DNA of 64,000 bases from Eublepharis macularius (lineage: Eukaryota; Chordata; Lepidosauria; Squamata; Eublepharidae), in contig NC_072797.1 of the NCBI RefSeq assembly GCF_028583425.1, positions 21,238,001 to 21,302,000 of the forward strand. The letters are read 5' to 3'. The notes beneath the pieces were generated by a model that was not told where the DNA came from, searched no databases, and saw nothing but the letters and a program-made list of their open reading frames with translations. Positions 46,555 through 58,137 of this stretch are shown here, piece after piece. The position numbers and the translations under genes are program-made. Each line of letters begins with the position of its first letter. Within the stretch, counting starts at the first letter, position 1.

Positions 46555-48371
46555 TCACTCCTTCAGAAAGGGGTCATCCTGTAGAATCAGCCATGCTGTC
46601 AGTCTGAGTGTATGTACTCTGTGATGGAACACCCCCTGAAAGGAAAGAAGATCTGGATGTACCGGGAACTGGTGCATCTGACATTGAAGTCTCAGAAGAG
46701 CATGAAACCATGGTTGCCTCAGCCAGTAGGGGGTTACGAGAATGGCAGATGTTTTGTCCATTTGGATCTTGGAGAGCACCCTGGCTAACAGGGGGAACGG
46801 GGGAAACATGTAATGGAGACGACCGGACCATGTTAACTGAAACGCGTCCCCAAGTGACTCGAGGCCGACACCTCCTCTGGAACAGTATCTGGGAATCTTG
46901 CGATTTTCCTCTGTAGCGAAAAGATCTAAGTCTGGAATCCCCCATTCTGAAAAGACAGGAGTTAAATACTTGTCGTGAAGCGACCATTCATGCGTATCAC
47001 CTCCCAGTCTACTAAGGCGATTGGCTGTCACACTGTCAACACCTGGTATGTGGACAGCCACTATCCGAACTGCGTGACGAATGGCCCACTCCCAAATCTT
47101 CATAGTCTCCTCACACAGGGCTGGAGACATAGTTCCCCCTTGTTTATTCAAATAAAACATTGTGGTAGTGTTGTCTGTAAGGACCTGGACTGTTTTGTTC
47201 TGTACTAAGTCAGAAAAGGAGATTAAGGTGTAATAAACTGCCCTCAGTTCCAAAAGGTTAATGTGCTCTGTGCACTCCAATTCATCCCACAGACCATGCG
47301 CATATGAGCCCTCACAGTGTGCGCCCCATCCTAGGGTAGAGGCATCTGTAGTAACTGAACATTCGGCTGCCTATAACCAAAGCTGACTCCCTCAAATAAA
47401 TTGGAGTCCTGCAACCACCAGTCCAAGGACAGAATAACTCTACGGGGGATACTAAACCTCTTTCTCTGGAAATCCCTGTCAAGGAAGAAAACCCTAGAGA
47501 ACCAAAGTTGTAAAGGTCTCATCTGAAGCCTCGCTAGAGCGATTACAACAGTGGTGGCAGCCATATGACCTAAAAGAACCTGGATAAGTTTAGCAGGCTG
47601 GAACCTGCATTTCTTAAACCTTCTAATAAAGGCCTTAATCTTGCACACCCTATCTGAAGGCAAAAAAACCATATTTCAGGATCCATCAATAGTAGCCCCA
47701 ATAAACTGAATCACTTTAGATGGGATAAGTTTAGATTTCTTCTGGTTTACAAACAACCCCAGTTTTAAACAAGTATCCAAGGTCAGAGACACTTGATAGG
47801 TAACATCCTGCTCTGATTGGCCAACTACCAACCAGTCATCGATATAAGGAAAAATGCAGCACCCTTGAGTTCTAAGGAAGGCAATAACTACTGCCACACA
47901 TTTGGTGAACACCCTAGGGGCTGTGGATAATCCAAAGGGGAGCACCCGGTACTGAAAAATCCTAGTACCATAGGTAAAACGCAAAAACTTTCTATGCTCG
48001 GGAAAAATTGAGACATGGAAATACGCATCCTTAAGATCTAAGATCCCAAACCAGGAATCAAGAGGTAATAAATTCAAAACTGTCTATAGGGTAGTCATTT
48101 TGAACTTTTGAGTTTTTATGAACTTATTCAGCCCCCTAAGATCTAAAATGGGACGCAAACCCCCATCCTTCTTGTCCACTACAAAAAGGTTCAAATAGAA
48201 GCCCAAGGGGGAATCAGAGGGGGCTACCTCTTCAATAGCCCCTTTAGATAATAGGGCTGACAATTCAGAAACCACCCCAGCTTGGGGTGTTCTAGAAGAA
48301 AAAACAGGAAGCCGGAGACCAGGCCACTGATCAAACTCAACTTTATAACCAACGTTAACTAACTGTAACAC
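46555..48371 (-). pseudogene. DIRS reverse transcriptase and RNase H
   Basis: The RT begins near 48330 (G-A-I-E-E-V, then L-R-P-I-L-D-L-R-G-L-N), continues with L-D-L-K-D-A-Y-F-H-V and the LPFGLSTAP block, and has catalytic YIDD near 47834-47845. RNase H follows at 47280-46555 (LLELRAV, LTDNTT, L-S-R). The gene is dead: in-frame TAG at 48084-48086, in-frame TGA at about 47673-47675, and a frame change between 47331 and 47280. An LDLKDAYFHV-type RT with a DN-containing RNase H is typical of DIRS and related elements. Confidence 0.92.
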
Positions 48372-48821
48372 CCAAACATCTGAGGTAATGGCAAGCCATT
48401 CAGCAAAAAAGAGAGCCTGTCCCCAAAATAGGGCTCAGGGCCCTGTAATTGTCAAAATTGTTTTAGAGAATGTCCCAGTTCCTTGGGTTGTTGTTGGTTG
48501 CTTCTCTGTCTACCCTTGTTGTTCTGCCTTCTCTTATGGAAGGTAGCTTGAGGGCTTTGGTAACAACACTGAGATTGAAACCCATACCCATAAGGGTGAA
48601 AGCGCTGTTGGCGATTCTTAACATAAGGCCGGTATTGCGCTCAAGTAGGCTGTTGTTGTTGATGCAGGACGCCGTAAGAGCAGGCTGTCAATCTGTCCTT
48701 CCATTTCTTGGACAAATATTCGTCTGTCCTGTCAGAAAACAAGTTCTGCCCTTCGAAGGGGAGGTCTTCCACCTTGACTCTGGTGTCTTGGGGTAAAGCG
48801 GTAGTTCTCAGCCACGTGAAT

Positions 48822-50485
48822 CTACGGAGTACAAGCGCAGATAAAAGAGCTCTGGCCGATGGAATCAGCCATATTTCTGCTAACGGTGATTTGGTGGCGT
48901 GACAGGCGCACAGCCTCTTCCTGGATAACTCGGAGAAAGATTCTTTGGTCTTCGGGAAGCTGAGGGACAAATGTTGCCACCTTTGTCCATAACAGCAACT
49001 GGTAAGCGGCCATCATCGCCGCAAAGTTAGCAATTTTTATACTAAACGCTGACGAAGCATAAGCCTTTCTTGCTAGAGAGTCAATCTTTCTACTGTCCTT
49101 ATCCGCCGGAACCGAAAGGGATCCTTGTTTCGGTTTTGATTGCATGTCTTCCGTGACCAGGGAAGAGGGAGGCGGGTGAAGTGACAGGAATGGACACTGG
49201 TCATCCTTGACCCTGTATAAGTTTTCAACTTTCTTGTTGGTCTCCGGAGTGGAGGCAGGTTTTAAATTCAACCCTGTCAGAAGCTCCACAAATCCCTCAA
49301 TCATAGGGAAGGCAATCGTTGGGGTCGAACCCGAGTATATATGTTTCAGGATCTTATCCTTGGAGCGCGGTTCCGAGGAAGACACCTCAATTTCTAACGC
49401 TTTTGCCATCCTTTGGAGTAGGTCATTGTATGCTCTAAAATCTTCCGTCGGGGAAGCCTCCTCCGAAGGACCAATGACCGTTTCTGGTGAATTCGAAGGA
49501 GAGCCATAGGACCTCTCAAGAGGGAGATCAAATTCGGTATCTGAACAAACAGGGGTCCGTCTGGAGCCCCTGGGAGAAAATGCACGCATTGAAGGTGAAC
49601 GAGACCGTCTCCCGGAACCATGGTCGGAACCATAGGGTCCTTCCTCATAATAACGGTGCCTGGTAGAATACGGGCTATACCTATCCGAGCGGTGTCGTGA
49701 TCGACCCCTTTCCCGGGAAGAACGTGAGGACCATGAGTCATGGGAAGGGGAACGAGGTACACCCGATGGAGTCGGAGGCTTCTCTATTATAAGATCCGAG
49801 ATCTCTCGGATACAGGGGTTGTCTTCTGGGAGGTAGCATCTCCCGAGCCCCGATGACACTTAGTAGGGGGTTCCGACTCTGAAGCATCTCGCTGAGGAGT
49901 AATGACACTCTTGAGCACCTGTGTGTCCGACTTAGAGGACCGGTGCTTCTTCTTCTTCCTTTTCTTCTCCACAGTCGATCCTACCGGATCTGAAGATCTC
50001 GGTTCAGAGGACCTTTGTGAGGCTCTACGTTGGTCCAAATTGTTCCGAGGGGTTCTAGGTTCCGAGCAAGACACAGAGGCTTCCCTCTCGGGTCGATCTC
50101 CAGACCGTGAATCTGATGGTTCCGAGGCAGGTCTTGACCTCGAGGTCGGATCCGATGAGGTTGTACCGATCGGATCCGAAGAGCTGCGCGCCAACTTGAC
50201 CGGGGTCAGTGGTTGCGAGTCAATGTGCGCGGGAGAATGGCGGGAGCTAGGCGACTTCTCGGAAATTCTTGAAGTCGGGGTAGTGGATTTCCCAAGTGCG
50301 GGGGATTTGCCTGAAGTAGATAGGTCTGTTACCACCATCGCGCGTCACCATAAATAGGCCTGAAGTCTACCCGACCGTTCCGCCCTGGCCTTCGTAGTGA
50401 AGGTACGGCAGTGCTTACAAGTCTGCGGGTTGTGGGTTTCGCCCAAGCAATATAGGCACTGGGAATGACCATCCGATTTAGTCAT
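48822..50485 (-). pseudogene. DIRS Gag-like ORF1
   Basis: It starts at the Met at 50485 with a compact Cys/His finger (C-L-Y-C, H-N, C-K-H-C), typical of DIRS ORF1. It then runs through a Ser/Pro/Arg-rich low-complexity middle and a helical C-terminal part ending about 48822. Breaks: an in-frame TGA at 50345-50347 (plausible CpG decay) and a frame change near 49787-49859. Long runs of Ser-Arg residues give large spurious frames on the other strand. Confidence 0.82.
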
Positions 50486-50582
50486 TTTTCTATCACACGT
50501 TGCTTAAACAAAGCTTTCTCAGACATCCTGGAAAAAACGAAAGACGCCAATCCAAGGAGTAGAGCTAGCCAAGAACCTCTCA

Positions 50583-50775
50583 AGTCGGCGGCAAAAGAGG
50601 AACTGAGGGTATGTCGGGGGCGCCCCGCCTCTTAGGAGCCGTTTTCGGCGGGAAGATAGCTGCGCATGCGCACTGAGAGGCAGGAGCGCCCCCTAGTGGT
50701 TCTGAGCTGTAAAAATCTCTGAAGTCAGCAGGCCTGCGCGTGCGCAGTCCCATGTGGGACTGCACAGGAAGACCG
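50583..50775 (-). repeat. DIRS inverted terminal repeat, right
   Basis: Inverse partner of 29376-29563, with about 90 percent or higher identity judged by eye. Differences are mostly CpG transitions. The element ends at 50781, followed by AAC and the LINE. Confidence 0.92.
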
Positions 50776-50781
50776 TCGATG

Positions 50782-51560
50782 AACATGGGAGATAAGATTG
50801 CGCCCTGTGGAACCCCCCAAGATAGTTCCCATTCTGGAGATAGCTGATCTCCGACAGCAACCCTTTGAGTCTGTTCCATGAGAAACAATTTAAACCAGTC
50901 CAGGGCACATCCTTTGATGCCCACTTGTTTCTAGATGCCTCAACAGGATGGCATGGTCTACTGTGTCAAAGACTGCAGGTAGATCCAGGAGGAGCAATAA
51001 GGAGGCGTAGCTCTTGTCCATATTCAGACAGAGATCATCCACTAATGCTCTGTCCCATGCCCCGGTCTGAATCCAGACTGGAAAGGGTCCAGAGTGCTAG
51101 AGTTATCCAAGAAGGTCTGGAGTTTAAAGGTCTAAAGGACATGAGTCTGGACTGTAAAGGTTCAGATTTAGGGGTTAGAAGGTATCTGGATACCCTGAAC
51201 AATTGGGACAGACATGAACTAGCTGATGCAAGGTTGCCAAGAAGTAACGTTTCTTTGCCACTTTCGCTTCCGCTTCATAGATCTTCCAACGTGTTCTGTA
51301 GCAAGCTCTATCAGCTTCTATTCGAGTTTTTCACCAGCGTCTTTCTAGACACCTTCCGGCCCTCTTCAGGTCAGCCAGCTCCATGGTAAACCATGGTGCC
51401 GGCTTCCATCCCAAGGGCCAGAGGGGTCGACAAGGAGCAATGGTGTCAATAGCTTCAAGGAGGTTCTGTGGAGCATGTGTCTGGAATTTGCTCCTTCTTC
51501 TGAAATGGAATTGGCAAATCGGAGATTCCCCTCAGTGCCAGGGGATTTTATTATCTCTGG
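50782..51560 (-). mobile_element. L2 LINE, 5' side of the DIRS insertion
   Basis: It encodes on the minus strand the RT block G-I-K-G-C-A-L-D-W-F, then G-V-P-Q-G-A-I-L-S-P-M, directly upstream of the part resumed at 29339. Further upstream, broken frames ('agactgcaggtagatccagg', 'caggatggcatggtctactg') correspond to the palm-domain LDLPAVFDTVDH-like region. The 5' limit near 51560 is approximate. Confidence 0.82.
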
Positions 51561-51654
51561 TTGCCCTCCCACTGGGAGGGATGGGGGAAGTAAAAGAAAT
51601 CTCTCCTGAAATCTCCAGAAAGGAACTTTCTAACATCCCCCCATCTCTTCCTAG

Positions 51655-51770
51655 CTGTGTGTGTTATGTGCCATCAAATCGCTTTCAACGAATGGTGCCC
51701 CTATACATGAATGCCCTCCAAAACATCCCATCATAGAGTCTTATAACCTGAAGGCCGTACTCTGTGACCC
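51655..51770 (-). repeat. Dispersed repeat fragment
   Basis: The run 'gttatgtgccatcaaatcgc' and 'gaatgccctccaaaacatcc' is a familiar reptile repeat body. Assignment to a family is uncertain. Confidence 0.4.
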
Positions 51771-52830
51771 CCTCCCTTATGTCAGCTTTCAGCAGAAGGT
51801 CTGAGCTGACCGTTCCATTGTCTGCAGCCGGGCAAAGCATTTGCATGCATGTCTAAAGTCCTGGCAGGGTGTCACTGGAGCACCTCTGGCTCTCCCATCT
51901 ACCCTGTCTGTTCTCTGCTGAGAAACACTTAAAACTAAAGGTGAAGTTTTTGGTACCATCCAAACCTCCAGAGTAAAATTTATTTAACCACAGGCCACAG
52001 TTCCTATCATAGCCTTTTTGTAGTAGAGCCCACTATTGCTTCTCCAAATTCTGAAAATGCTCAGAAGACTCCGTATATTGGGAACTTGGGCTCTAGAGGG
52101 AAAAACTTGCATACACTGCCTTCGTTGTGCGCGGTAGGTAATTATCTTCCCAGTCACAGAGAAATGGTGAAAAACTGGAAGACTGTAATGTACCACAGAC
52201 TGAAAGTTCAGATCTATTTGGAAGTTGAAATTTGAGAATTAAGCTTCCTTTAGTCCCTGTCTGGTTAAATATGCTTCTGAGAATATGCAACACTAAATAT
52301 ACCGACAAGTACGTGTGAAATTTTAAATGACTTACTGCCTGCTAGCAATGATATGACAGTTCCATCACAAATTTGACTTTTAAAATAATGAGTAATTTCC
52401 CAGATTGATGATAATTTCCTTAAAGAACAGAGAGAGAATGCAATACAATCAGTTCAGGTTTTTCCGTCATATGGGTTCCGTGTGTCCAGCACAGAGATTT
52501 ACAGTGAGAGTTTCTATGCACTGAAGTACCTACCAAGCTAGCGACGTACAAATTATAGAGTTAAGATGTACATACTGATAGGAAAGCCGTATGGTAAAAT
52601 TGCAACAGGAACATCACAAGTTATTAACAAAAGCTTCTCAACAGATGCATCCAGTCCCTCAGCATAATTCATTCCAACTCACCATTTGTAGATTAGCTGG
52701 GAAGAGAGAAATTTTAGTATTTACTAGCTAATCCCATTCTTTCCTCCCTCCTTAGTGGGCTGTTCTCACCAATGGCATGTTATTTCCTTCCCACTAACTG
52801 AGGCAGGCAAGAATGTCTTAAAACCTACAT
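51771..52830. other. Noncoding, nothing recognised
   Basis: Intergenic AT-rich sequence. Short minus-strand frames near 52 kb have no recognisable motif. Confidence 0.45.
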
Positions 52831-52909
52831 CAGTGCAATCCTAAGAAGAGTTACTCCAGTCTAAGTCCAATGGGCTTAGACTGGAGTAACTCTTCTTAGG
52901 ATTGCACTG
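52831..52909. mobile_element. Palindromic MITE, perfect 35-bp arms
   Basis: CAGTGCAATCC ... GGATTGCACTG with two perfectly complementary 35-bp arms around a 9-base loop (tccaatggg). The same family is at 56013-56097. It is a short foldback element of the type abundant in squamates; no clear target duplication was found. Confidence 0.85.
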
Positions 52910-53623
52910 CGTGCCAAATAAAATGCCAGGAGCCACTCCAGGCAGAAGTTTCCACACTAATTAAAATGAACTTTGATTCTAGCATAGCCTTCTCCATGAA
53001 AATTTCAAAATGTTCTTCCATATAAAACATTCAGGCATTTTCAGTTTCCATTTTACAGACAGAAGCAGATTCGTGCAGAGCAGGGTAGGGTTCAACATGC
53101 ACTTGACTGCATGGGCGTCCTGCTTGATTAGCATTTTCAGTGATTTTCTTTTTAATTACATGCCTTTTCCCCTTCAAAATGATAAAAGCAGAGGAGGCGA
53201 GACATTTGACTACTGAAACCTAGTGGCAGTCTGACAGTTTAAACCAGCTGTCTCTGCCCAGCTCACAGGCAAATTGAGGCTGCAATCTACATTGTGCAGA
53301 GAGATAAAAGGGGGTAGGGGAGAGTAGAGGAACAGCAAGTCCTTACAAGGAGATAGGACTTCCCATTTCTATTAAAAATGCCATCTCATGTCATTATTCC
53401 AGTCTATGTCCCTTGAAATGGCATTGATCAGTATCCTACCACTCTGTACAGAACGCCTCCCACATTCCTTTACTTTCGCAATCTCCTTCTGACCTCTGGA
53501 CAGATGATTCCCGGGGCATGAGATCATTGGAGGAAGGGGGAGGGTGATGAGAGAAGTAAATATTCAGTGTGCTGTCTGTGCCTTAAAAATGAATGTATTT
53601 TAGGATATTATGTAAGATCTTTT
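52910..53623. other. Noncoding, nothing recognised
   Basis: No repeat or gene was identified between the palindrome and the hAT element. Confidence 0.45.
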
Positions 53624-53631
53624 GTTACTTG

Positions 53632-54034
53632 CAGGGCTTTTTTTCAGCTGGAACGCAGAGGAATGGAGTTCCAGCACCTCTTGAAAATGGTCACATGGCG
53701 GGTGGCCCCGCCCCCTGATCTCCAGACAGAGGGGAGTTTAGATTGCCCTCCACGCCACTCGAGCGGCGCAGAGGGCAATCTAAACTCCCCTCTGTCTGGA
53801 GATTGGGGGGCGGGGCCACCAGCCATGTGACTATTTTCACCAAGGGTGATTTAAACTTTAAAAAAAAACTTGTTCCAGCTGTCTCAAAGTGATGTCATTG
53901 TGTAGTCCTGGGAGCATGCACGCACTTTGCACACATGCACATGGTACCAGGGGCACCACCTCCCACCAGGAGTTGCCCCCTGTGCTGGCAACCCTCTGAG
54001 TTCCACCACCTCTTTTCCCAGAAAAAAAGCCCTG
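53632..54034. mobile_element. hAT-type MITE with internal palindrome
   Basis: A 403-bp noncoding element with perfect 14-bp terminal inverted repeats CAGGGCTTTTTTTC / GAAAAAAAGCCCTG and an exact 8-bp target duplication GTTACTTG (53624-53631, 54035-54042). An internal inverted repeat with arms of about 60 bp spans about 53700-53825. It is non-autonomous and depends on a hAT transposase encoded elsewhere. A deletion derivative is at 61213-61409. Confidence 0.95.
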
Positions 54035-54042
54035 GTTACTTG

Positions 54043-55690
54043 TAATTCTAAAAGTGTGATCTACATTGTGAAATGTCCTTGCTATTTGGTTTATGTAGGA
54101 ATGACAAGATCAGTGAAAACATACACATGTGAGCACAGAAGCCCTATTAGATTAAAGAAGATGCAGGTTCTGCTTGCGAAACACTTTCTGGCCTTGATAC
54201 ATTCAGATAAGCAGCTGAGATTCTAGGTTACTGAAAGTCTCCAAGTTTTTCTTGGGAATTGCCAAAGTATTACTTTTCAAGTAGGGCAGGAGCTTGTAGC
54301 CTATCGATAAACAGCCAAATGTGGTTCGGTACAAAACAAAACTTGCAGATATACCAGTTTCTGAGGAAAAGAGACATTCTGGATTTTTACATTGAAGGGC
54401 TTAGTTTCATATGGCTTGAATGAGGAAATAAGACTGGATGTGTGTGGGATAGAAATGTTTGCTGATTGACAGCACTAGGCTGTGTGTGTCCGGTGGATAA
54501 TCTTTACTTGCTTCCTTGATGCATTGGTACATGTCGATCGTGGGATATTTCCAATGGATGATGCAACTCCTATTCAGGTGATGGCAATCACTTTCTACTG
54601 TTCCCTATAGTATAGGAATATATTGTATGATGTGTATTAATCAAATTAAATCACTGAAGAATGCCGCACAGCCAAAATGTATTTGGTGACATGTATTTTA
54701 GGATGTGTATAATATTCTGTCATTTGTAAGCTGTCTGTAATGTATGATATCCCTATGCATATGGATACATTTGTTTAGTGATGTTTACACAGCAGGAAGG
54801 TACTTATATGTAGAATCAGACTGTCATTGGGTTAAGTACAGTTTTATTGTTTGGAATTTTATTAAATAACTTTATTTCTCACTTTTATTTGTACTGATCT
54901 TGGCACTCATATATAGGTTTGAACCTTTTTTGATTACTCAGTTTTCTTTTTTCCCTTGCTCTTTGTAATCTGCCTTCTTGAGTATCATCTGCAAACTTTC
55001 ACACTATGCTGCTCATTCCCAATTCATTAATTAGATAAGCGCTAGGCCAAGTGTTGCCTGTTAAGGGACCCCAATGCTCACTTGTTCCATTGCAAAAACT
55101 GTGCATTTATTCCTACTTTGGTTCCTAATCATGTAACCCGTTTTTAATCCATAAAAAGAACTGATCTTTTTATCCTGTGACTGCTAAGTTTACTATTAAG
55201 TTTTTCTTGGGAATTGTCAAAAGTATGACTTTTCAAGTAGGGCAGGTGCTTGTAGCTTACAGATATACAGCCAAATGTGGTGCAGTGCAAAAAAAATGTT
55301 TACATTAAGATATACTGGAGGAATAAGTAAGATGCTAGCATAGACAGCATGTGAAGGATAGAAAAATATTTGATGGGACTAAAAGGCTTCTTAGAGATGC
55401 TTTACACAGATAAGTGACAGAGGTAAAATTGCTACCTGTAATCCAAATGAAAGGCGCACACAGCTTGCACTACACAATTGTGCAGGGTACTCCTGTATTT
55501 ATTCCACTTCCTAACAGAAGACTATCAGTATATGAGCTGCAGAAACTTGACTGATTATGGATCAACATTTTAATTATCAGTAAGCTGTGTGTTTTCATTG
55601 GTGAAAATGGGCTCCCGTATACTGGCTCTTTTTGTTGATGTGTAATTTTGATGTAGTTTGGCTCCTCAATTATAAAGGACATCTGATCTC
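54043..55690. other. Noncoding, nothing recognised
   Basis: Intergenic. A stretch near 54240-54340 ('tttttcttgggaattg' to 'cagccaaatgtggt') recurs in diverged form near 55200-55290, suggesting an old repeat of unknown family. Confidence 0.45.
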
Positions 55691-55697
55691 TGAAGTA

Positions 55698-55950
55698 GAA
55701 GCCAGTTTGGTGTAGTGGTTAAAAATGCGGGACTCTAATCTGGAGAACCAGGTTTGATTCCCCCACTCCTCCACTTGAAGCCAGCTGGGTGACCTTGGGT
55801 CCGTCACAGCTTCTAGCTCTTTCAGCCCCACCCACCTCACAGGGTGTTTTGTTGCGTGGATAATAACAACATACTTTGTAAACTGCTCTGAGTGGATGTT
55901 AAGGCATCCTGAAGGGTGGTACATAAATCAAATATTATTATTATAATAGA
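55698..55950 (+). mobile_element. tRNA-derived SINE (ACA type)
   Basis: Head 'aagccagtttggtgtagtgg' and 'ttaaaaatgcgggactctaa', B-box-like 'ggtttgattccccc', body 'cagccccacccacctcacag', tail 'aaatattattattataata'. This matches the tRNA-headed SINE family common in lizards and snakes. A poly-ATT tail ends the element. Confidence 0.88.
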
Positions 55951-56012
55951 AGGAAAAGATAAGACAGATGCATGCCACTGGAAAACTCATTTGTTTCAAT
56001 AGATATACTGGC

Positions 56013-56097
56013 TGTGCAATCCTAACAGACTTACTCCAGTCTAAGCCCATGGAAATCAATGGGCTTAGACTGGAGTAAACTCTGCTTAGGATTGCAC
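56013..56097. mobile_element. Palindromic MITE, second copy
   Basis: TGTGCAATCCTAA ... TTAGGATTGCAC with slightly imperfect arms and the centre 'cccatggaaatcaatggg'. Same family as 52831-52909 but more diverged. Confidence 0.8.
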
Positions 56098-56159
56098 CGT
56101 AAGAGTAGTTATGACCTTACTGCAACTCGAGACCGTTTTAAATTGATTCACACAAGGAC

Positions 56160-58137
56160 TACAATGGTACAGTAAAAAGTACATTTTATTAAACAAGTTC
56201 ATATGTCTAAATAACCTATTTAGAGTTACTAGAGTTATCCTTAAAAAGTTCTGTTAAAGCTACAAGTTTGAATTCAGTGTAAAAACTGGAGGAATTAATA
56301 CAATACCTTTGGGGACAGTTACATCTATTTTCAACCCTATAGTGCTGTGTTTTGGACATTTATCAATTGTGTGCCCTTTCCCATTAAAGTGAAGTGATTC
56401 TATAAACCTTTATAAAAATTCCTCCATATATACATAACGATTTGAAAGTTTCCTATAAACCCAAGACACTTGACAGCTTCGATAAATATGTTTCCATTAT
56501 CAATATATTACAACTGATTATCATATTTAAGAAAATTACATTTTCCAATGTTAGTGTTTTTAAATAAATCATAATCAATGGACACATATGGTCTATACCA
56601 GCCACAGAACAGCTGTTATCGCAGAACACTGAGGAGCCTCTCAAGGAAAATTGTGCAATAGCTTTAAGGCAGTCAATATACAAACAGAACTGAACATTTT
56701 AAAAAAAAATACTGAAAGCTCAGGAAGCCCCACTGTACTGTGATCCGTAAGGCATCGCGGGTGCAAGAGGTTCCTGTTTGGCATTCAGCAACACCGACTT
56801 ATCTACTTCTTCAGAACCCCCATCTCATGCCAGGAGACTAAGTTTTTGCTCTTAACAACAGATTCAAATGAAAGCAGATCAGCTTGCTGCGCACAGGGAT
56901 ACAAGACAAGGTAAAGCGCAGGTCTTGCATCTAGAACATCAAGGGGGACAATAAGTTCAGACACAGGCGAGCGTAGCCTTCCCGAAGGAGAAAGGCTGTA
57001 CGTTCTGCCTTGTGGGCTATTTCTGGATTTGATTACATTCAGAGGGCCCATCTCATTTCTCACAGAAGTAGAAAAGTGGCTGAGTAGGATTATCTCCGTA
57101 GCACATGCAAAAACCAAAGATTTAACAGGCATCTCTCATATGGCTTTTTAAAGACTGAGGTACTGTTGCAACATCCAGCAGTCTAATTCCGACGCGCAAA
57201 CTTCTTAACATTCATAGTAGGCTTTAATGCTGTGCTTACAACTAACAGTAGTAACGATTAATAAATTCAGTTTCATGCTCAAAATAGCTCTTTAGCTGCC
57301 TCTCCCAACAGGACGACTAAAGAGGCTCAGTGCAAGCTAGAAGGAACCTTGAAGGCATTAGTAAGGAAGACCCGACGGAGCACCCTATGCAATTTGGAAT
57401 CAATATTCTGGTATCTTCAGGTTTTACTCTTTTGTGTTTGGCAGTGAATGACCAGAATGTCACATACCAAAGCAGAAGGATAATACATACGAAGGAAGTG
57501 TAAAGACAGACTGGTGAGGGACAAGAGATTGTGACCTTAAGTTTCTGAATACTATTGAACAGCCTCTTTAAGGTATCATTCCATATGCTCTTAATTTCCA
57601 CAGAATGAAATGTGTACCAGAAGTAGCAGGATGCACAAGTCAATGAAAGAAAAAGGCGAGTGTGGTCCGGCAGCTTATATTAAAGGTGTGATGACTACTA
57701 AATAAGTAGCAGAATTTTTAAAAAGAAACTAAAAATGTGCAAATGGTATTACCAGACCACCATGCAACTCCACACAATTTAAGATGAATCTAGAGTTCGA
57801 GCCCAGGCCCAGCTCTTGTGGGTATTTACTGCCCCCTTTATGCCTCTGCACAGGGTCTTACAGCAGTCTAACAATTCTTGCCACCATTACAGGGAAACTA
57901 GAATTTAAATGGGCCTTCAGAATACAGCTATGCACCTCCCATCCCCACTGCAAGGAGTCTTTAAAAAATATTGGTTTTTTTAAAAGAAAAATATTCCAGT
58001 GCTAAAAATTCACAAGGCAGCTTTAGGGAAGGGAAAGCCCACCACTACAAGCCAACTTGCCACAGGCTGGTAAACGCAAAAGTGTCAGTACTTTTTATTT
58101 GGGTAGTTTAAAAAAAACAAACAAACACAACTTCATG
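56160..58137 (-). other. MTMR12: MTMR12 3' UTR (probable)
   Basis: Noncoding and apparently repeat-free sequence directly after the MTMR12 stop. A clear AATAAA in minus sense lies at 56185-56190 within 'ttaataaaatgtacttttt', a good 3' end about 1.95 kb after the stop. Another AATAAA lies only about 40 bases after the stop (near 58094) and could be used alternatively. The extent is inferred. Confidence 0.6.

Larger units (their letters stand above)
45515..46560 (-). pseudogene. DIRS tyrosine recombinase, N-terminal and central parts
   Basis: The recombinase starts with an STRQSYSLKLNRF-like core-binding segment around 46520 and continues as V-Y-L-S-A-I-S-A-F-H, then a T-S-A-R-R block typical of catalytic box I, and S-H-L-F-I. 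Two events interrupt it: the hairpin at 46127-46375, flanked by a 9-bp duplication, and the retrovirus, after which the HSTR and RHY parts resume at 29943. The remaining coding stretches are open, so this gene decayed less than the RT. Confidence 0.85.
29340..50781 (-). mobile_element. DIRS-type tyrosine-recombinase retrotransposon (interrupted)
   Basis: The element has inverted terminal repeats (29376-29563 against 50583-50775) and an internal complementary region (29604-29698). It encodes a Gag-like ORF, RT/RNase H and tyrosine recombinase, all on the minus strand. Without the retrovirus and its duplicated GTAG it is about 5.9 kb, the usual DIRS size. The element sits exactly inside an L2 reverse-transcriptase codon run. 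The only shared target bases are AAC (29337-29339, 50782-50784), matching the known GTT-type junction and the absence of long target duplications in DIRS elements. Frames are broken by stops and shifts, so this copy is dead. Confidence 0.93.

Noticed and set aside
53927-54226. 99-residue plus-strand frame ending with a CKSVIYIVKCPC-like look (GIY-YIG Penelope?)
   Set aside because: The segment 54040-54226 does resemble part of a Penelope endonuclease ('LVTCNSKSVIYIVKCPCYLVYVG'-type pattern is suggestive), but the first half is MITE sequence and the remainder is short; I left it as a possible small Penelope remnant without calling a feature.
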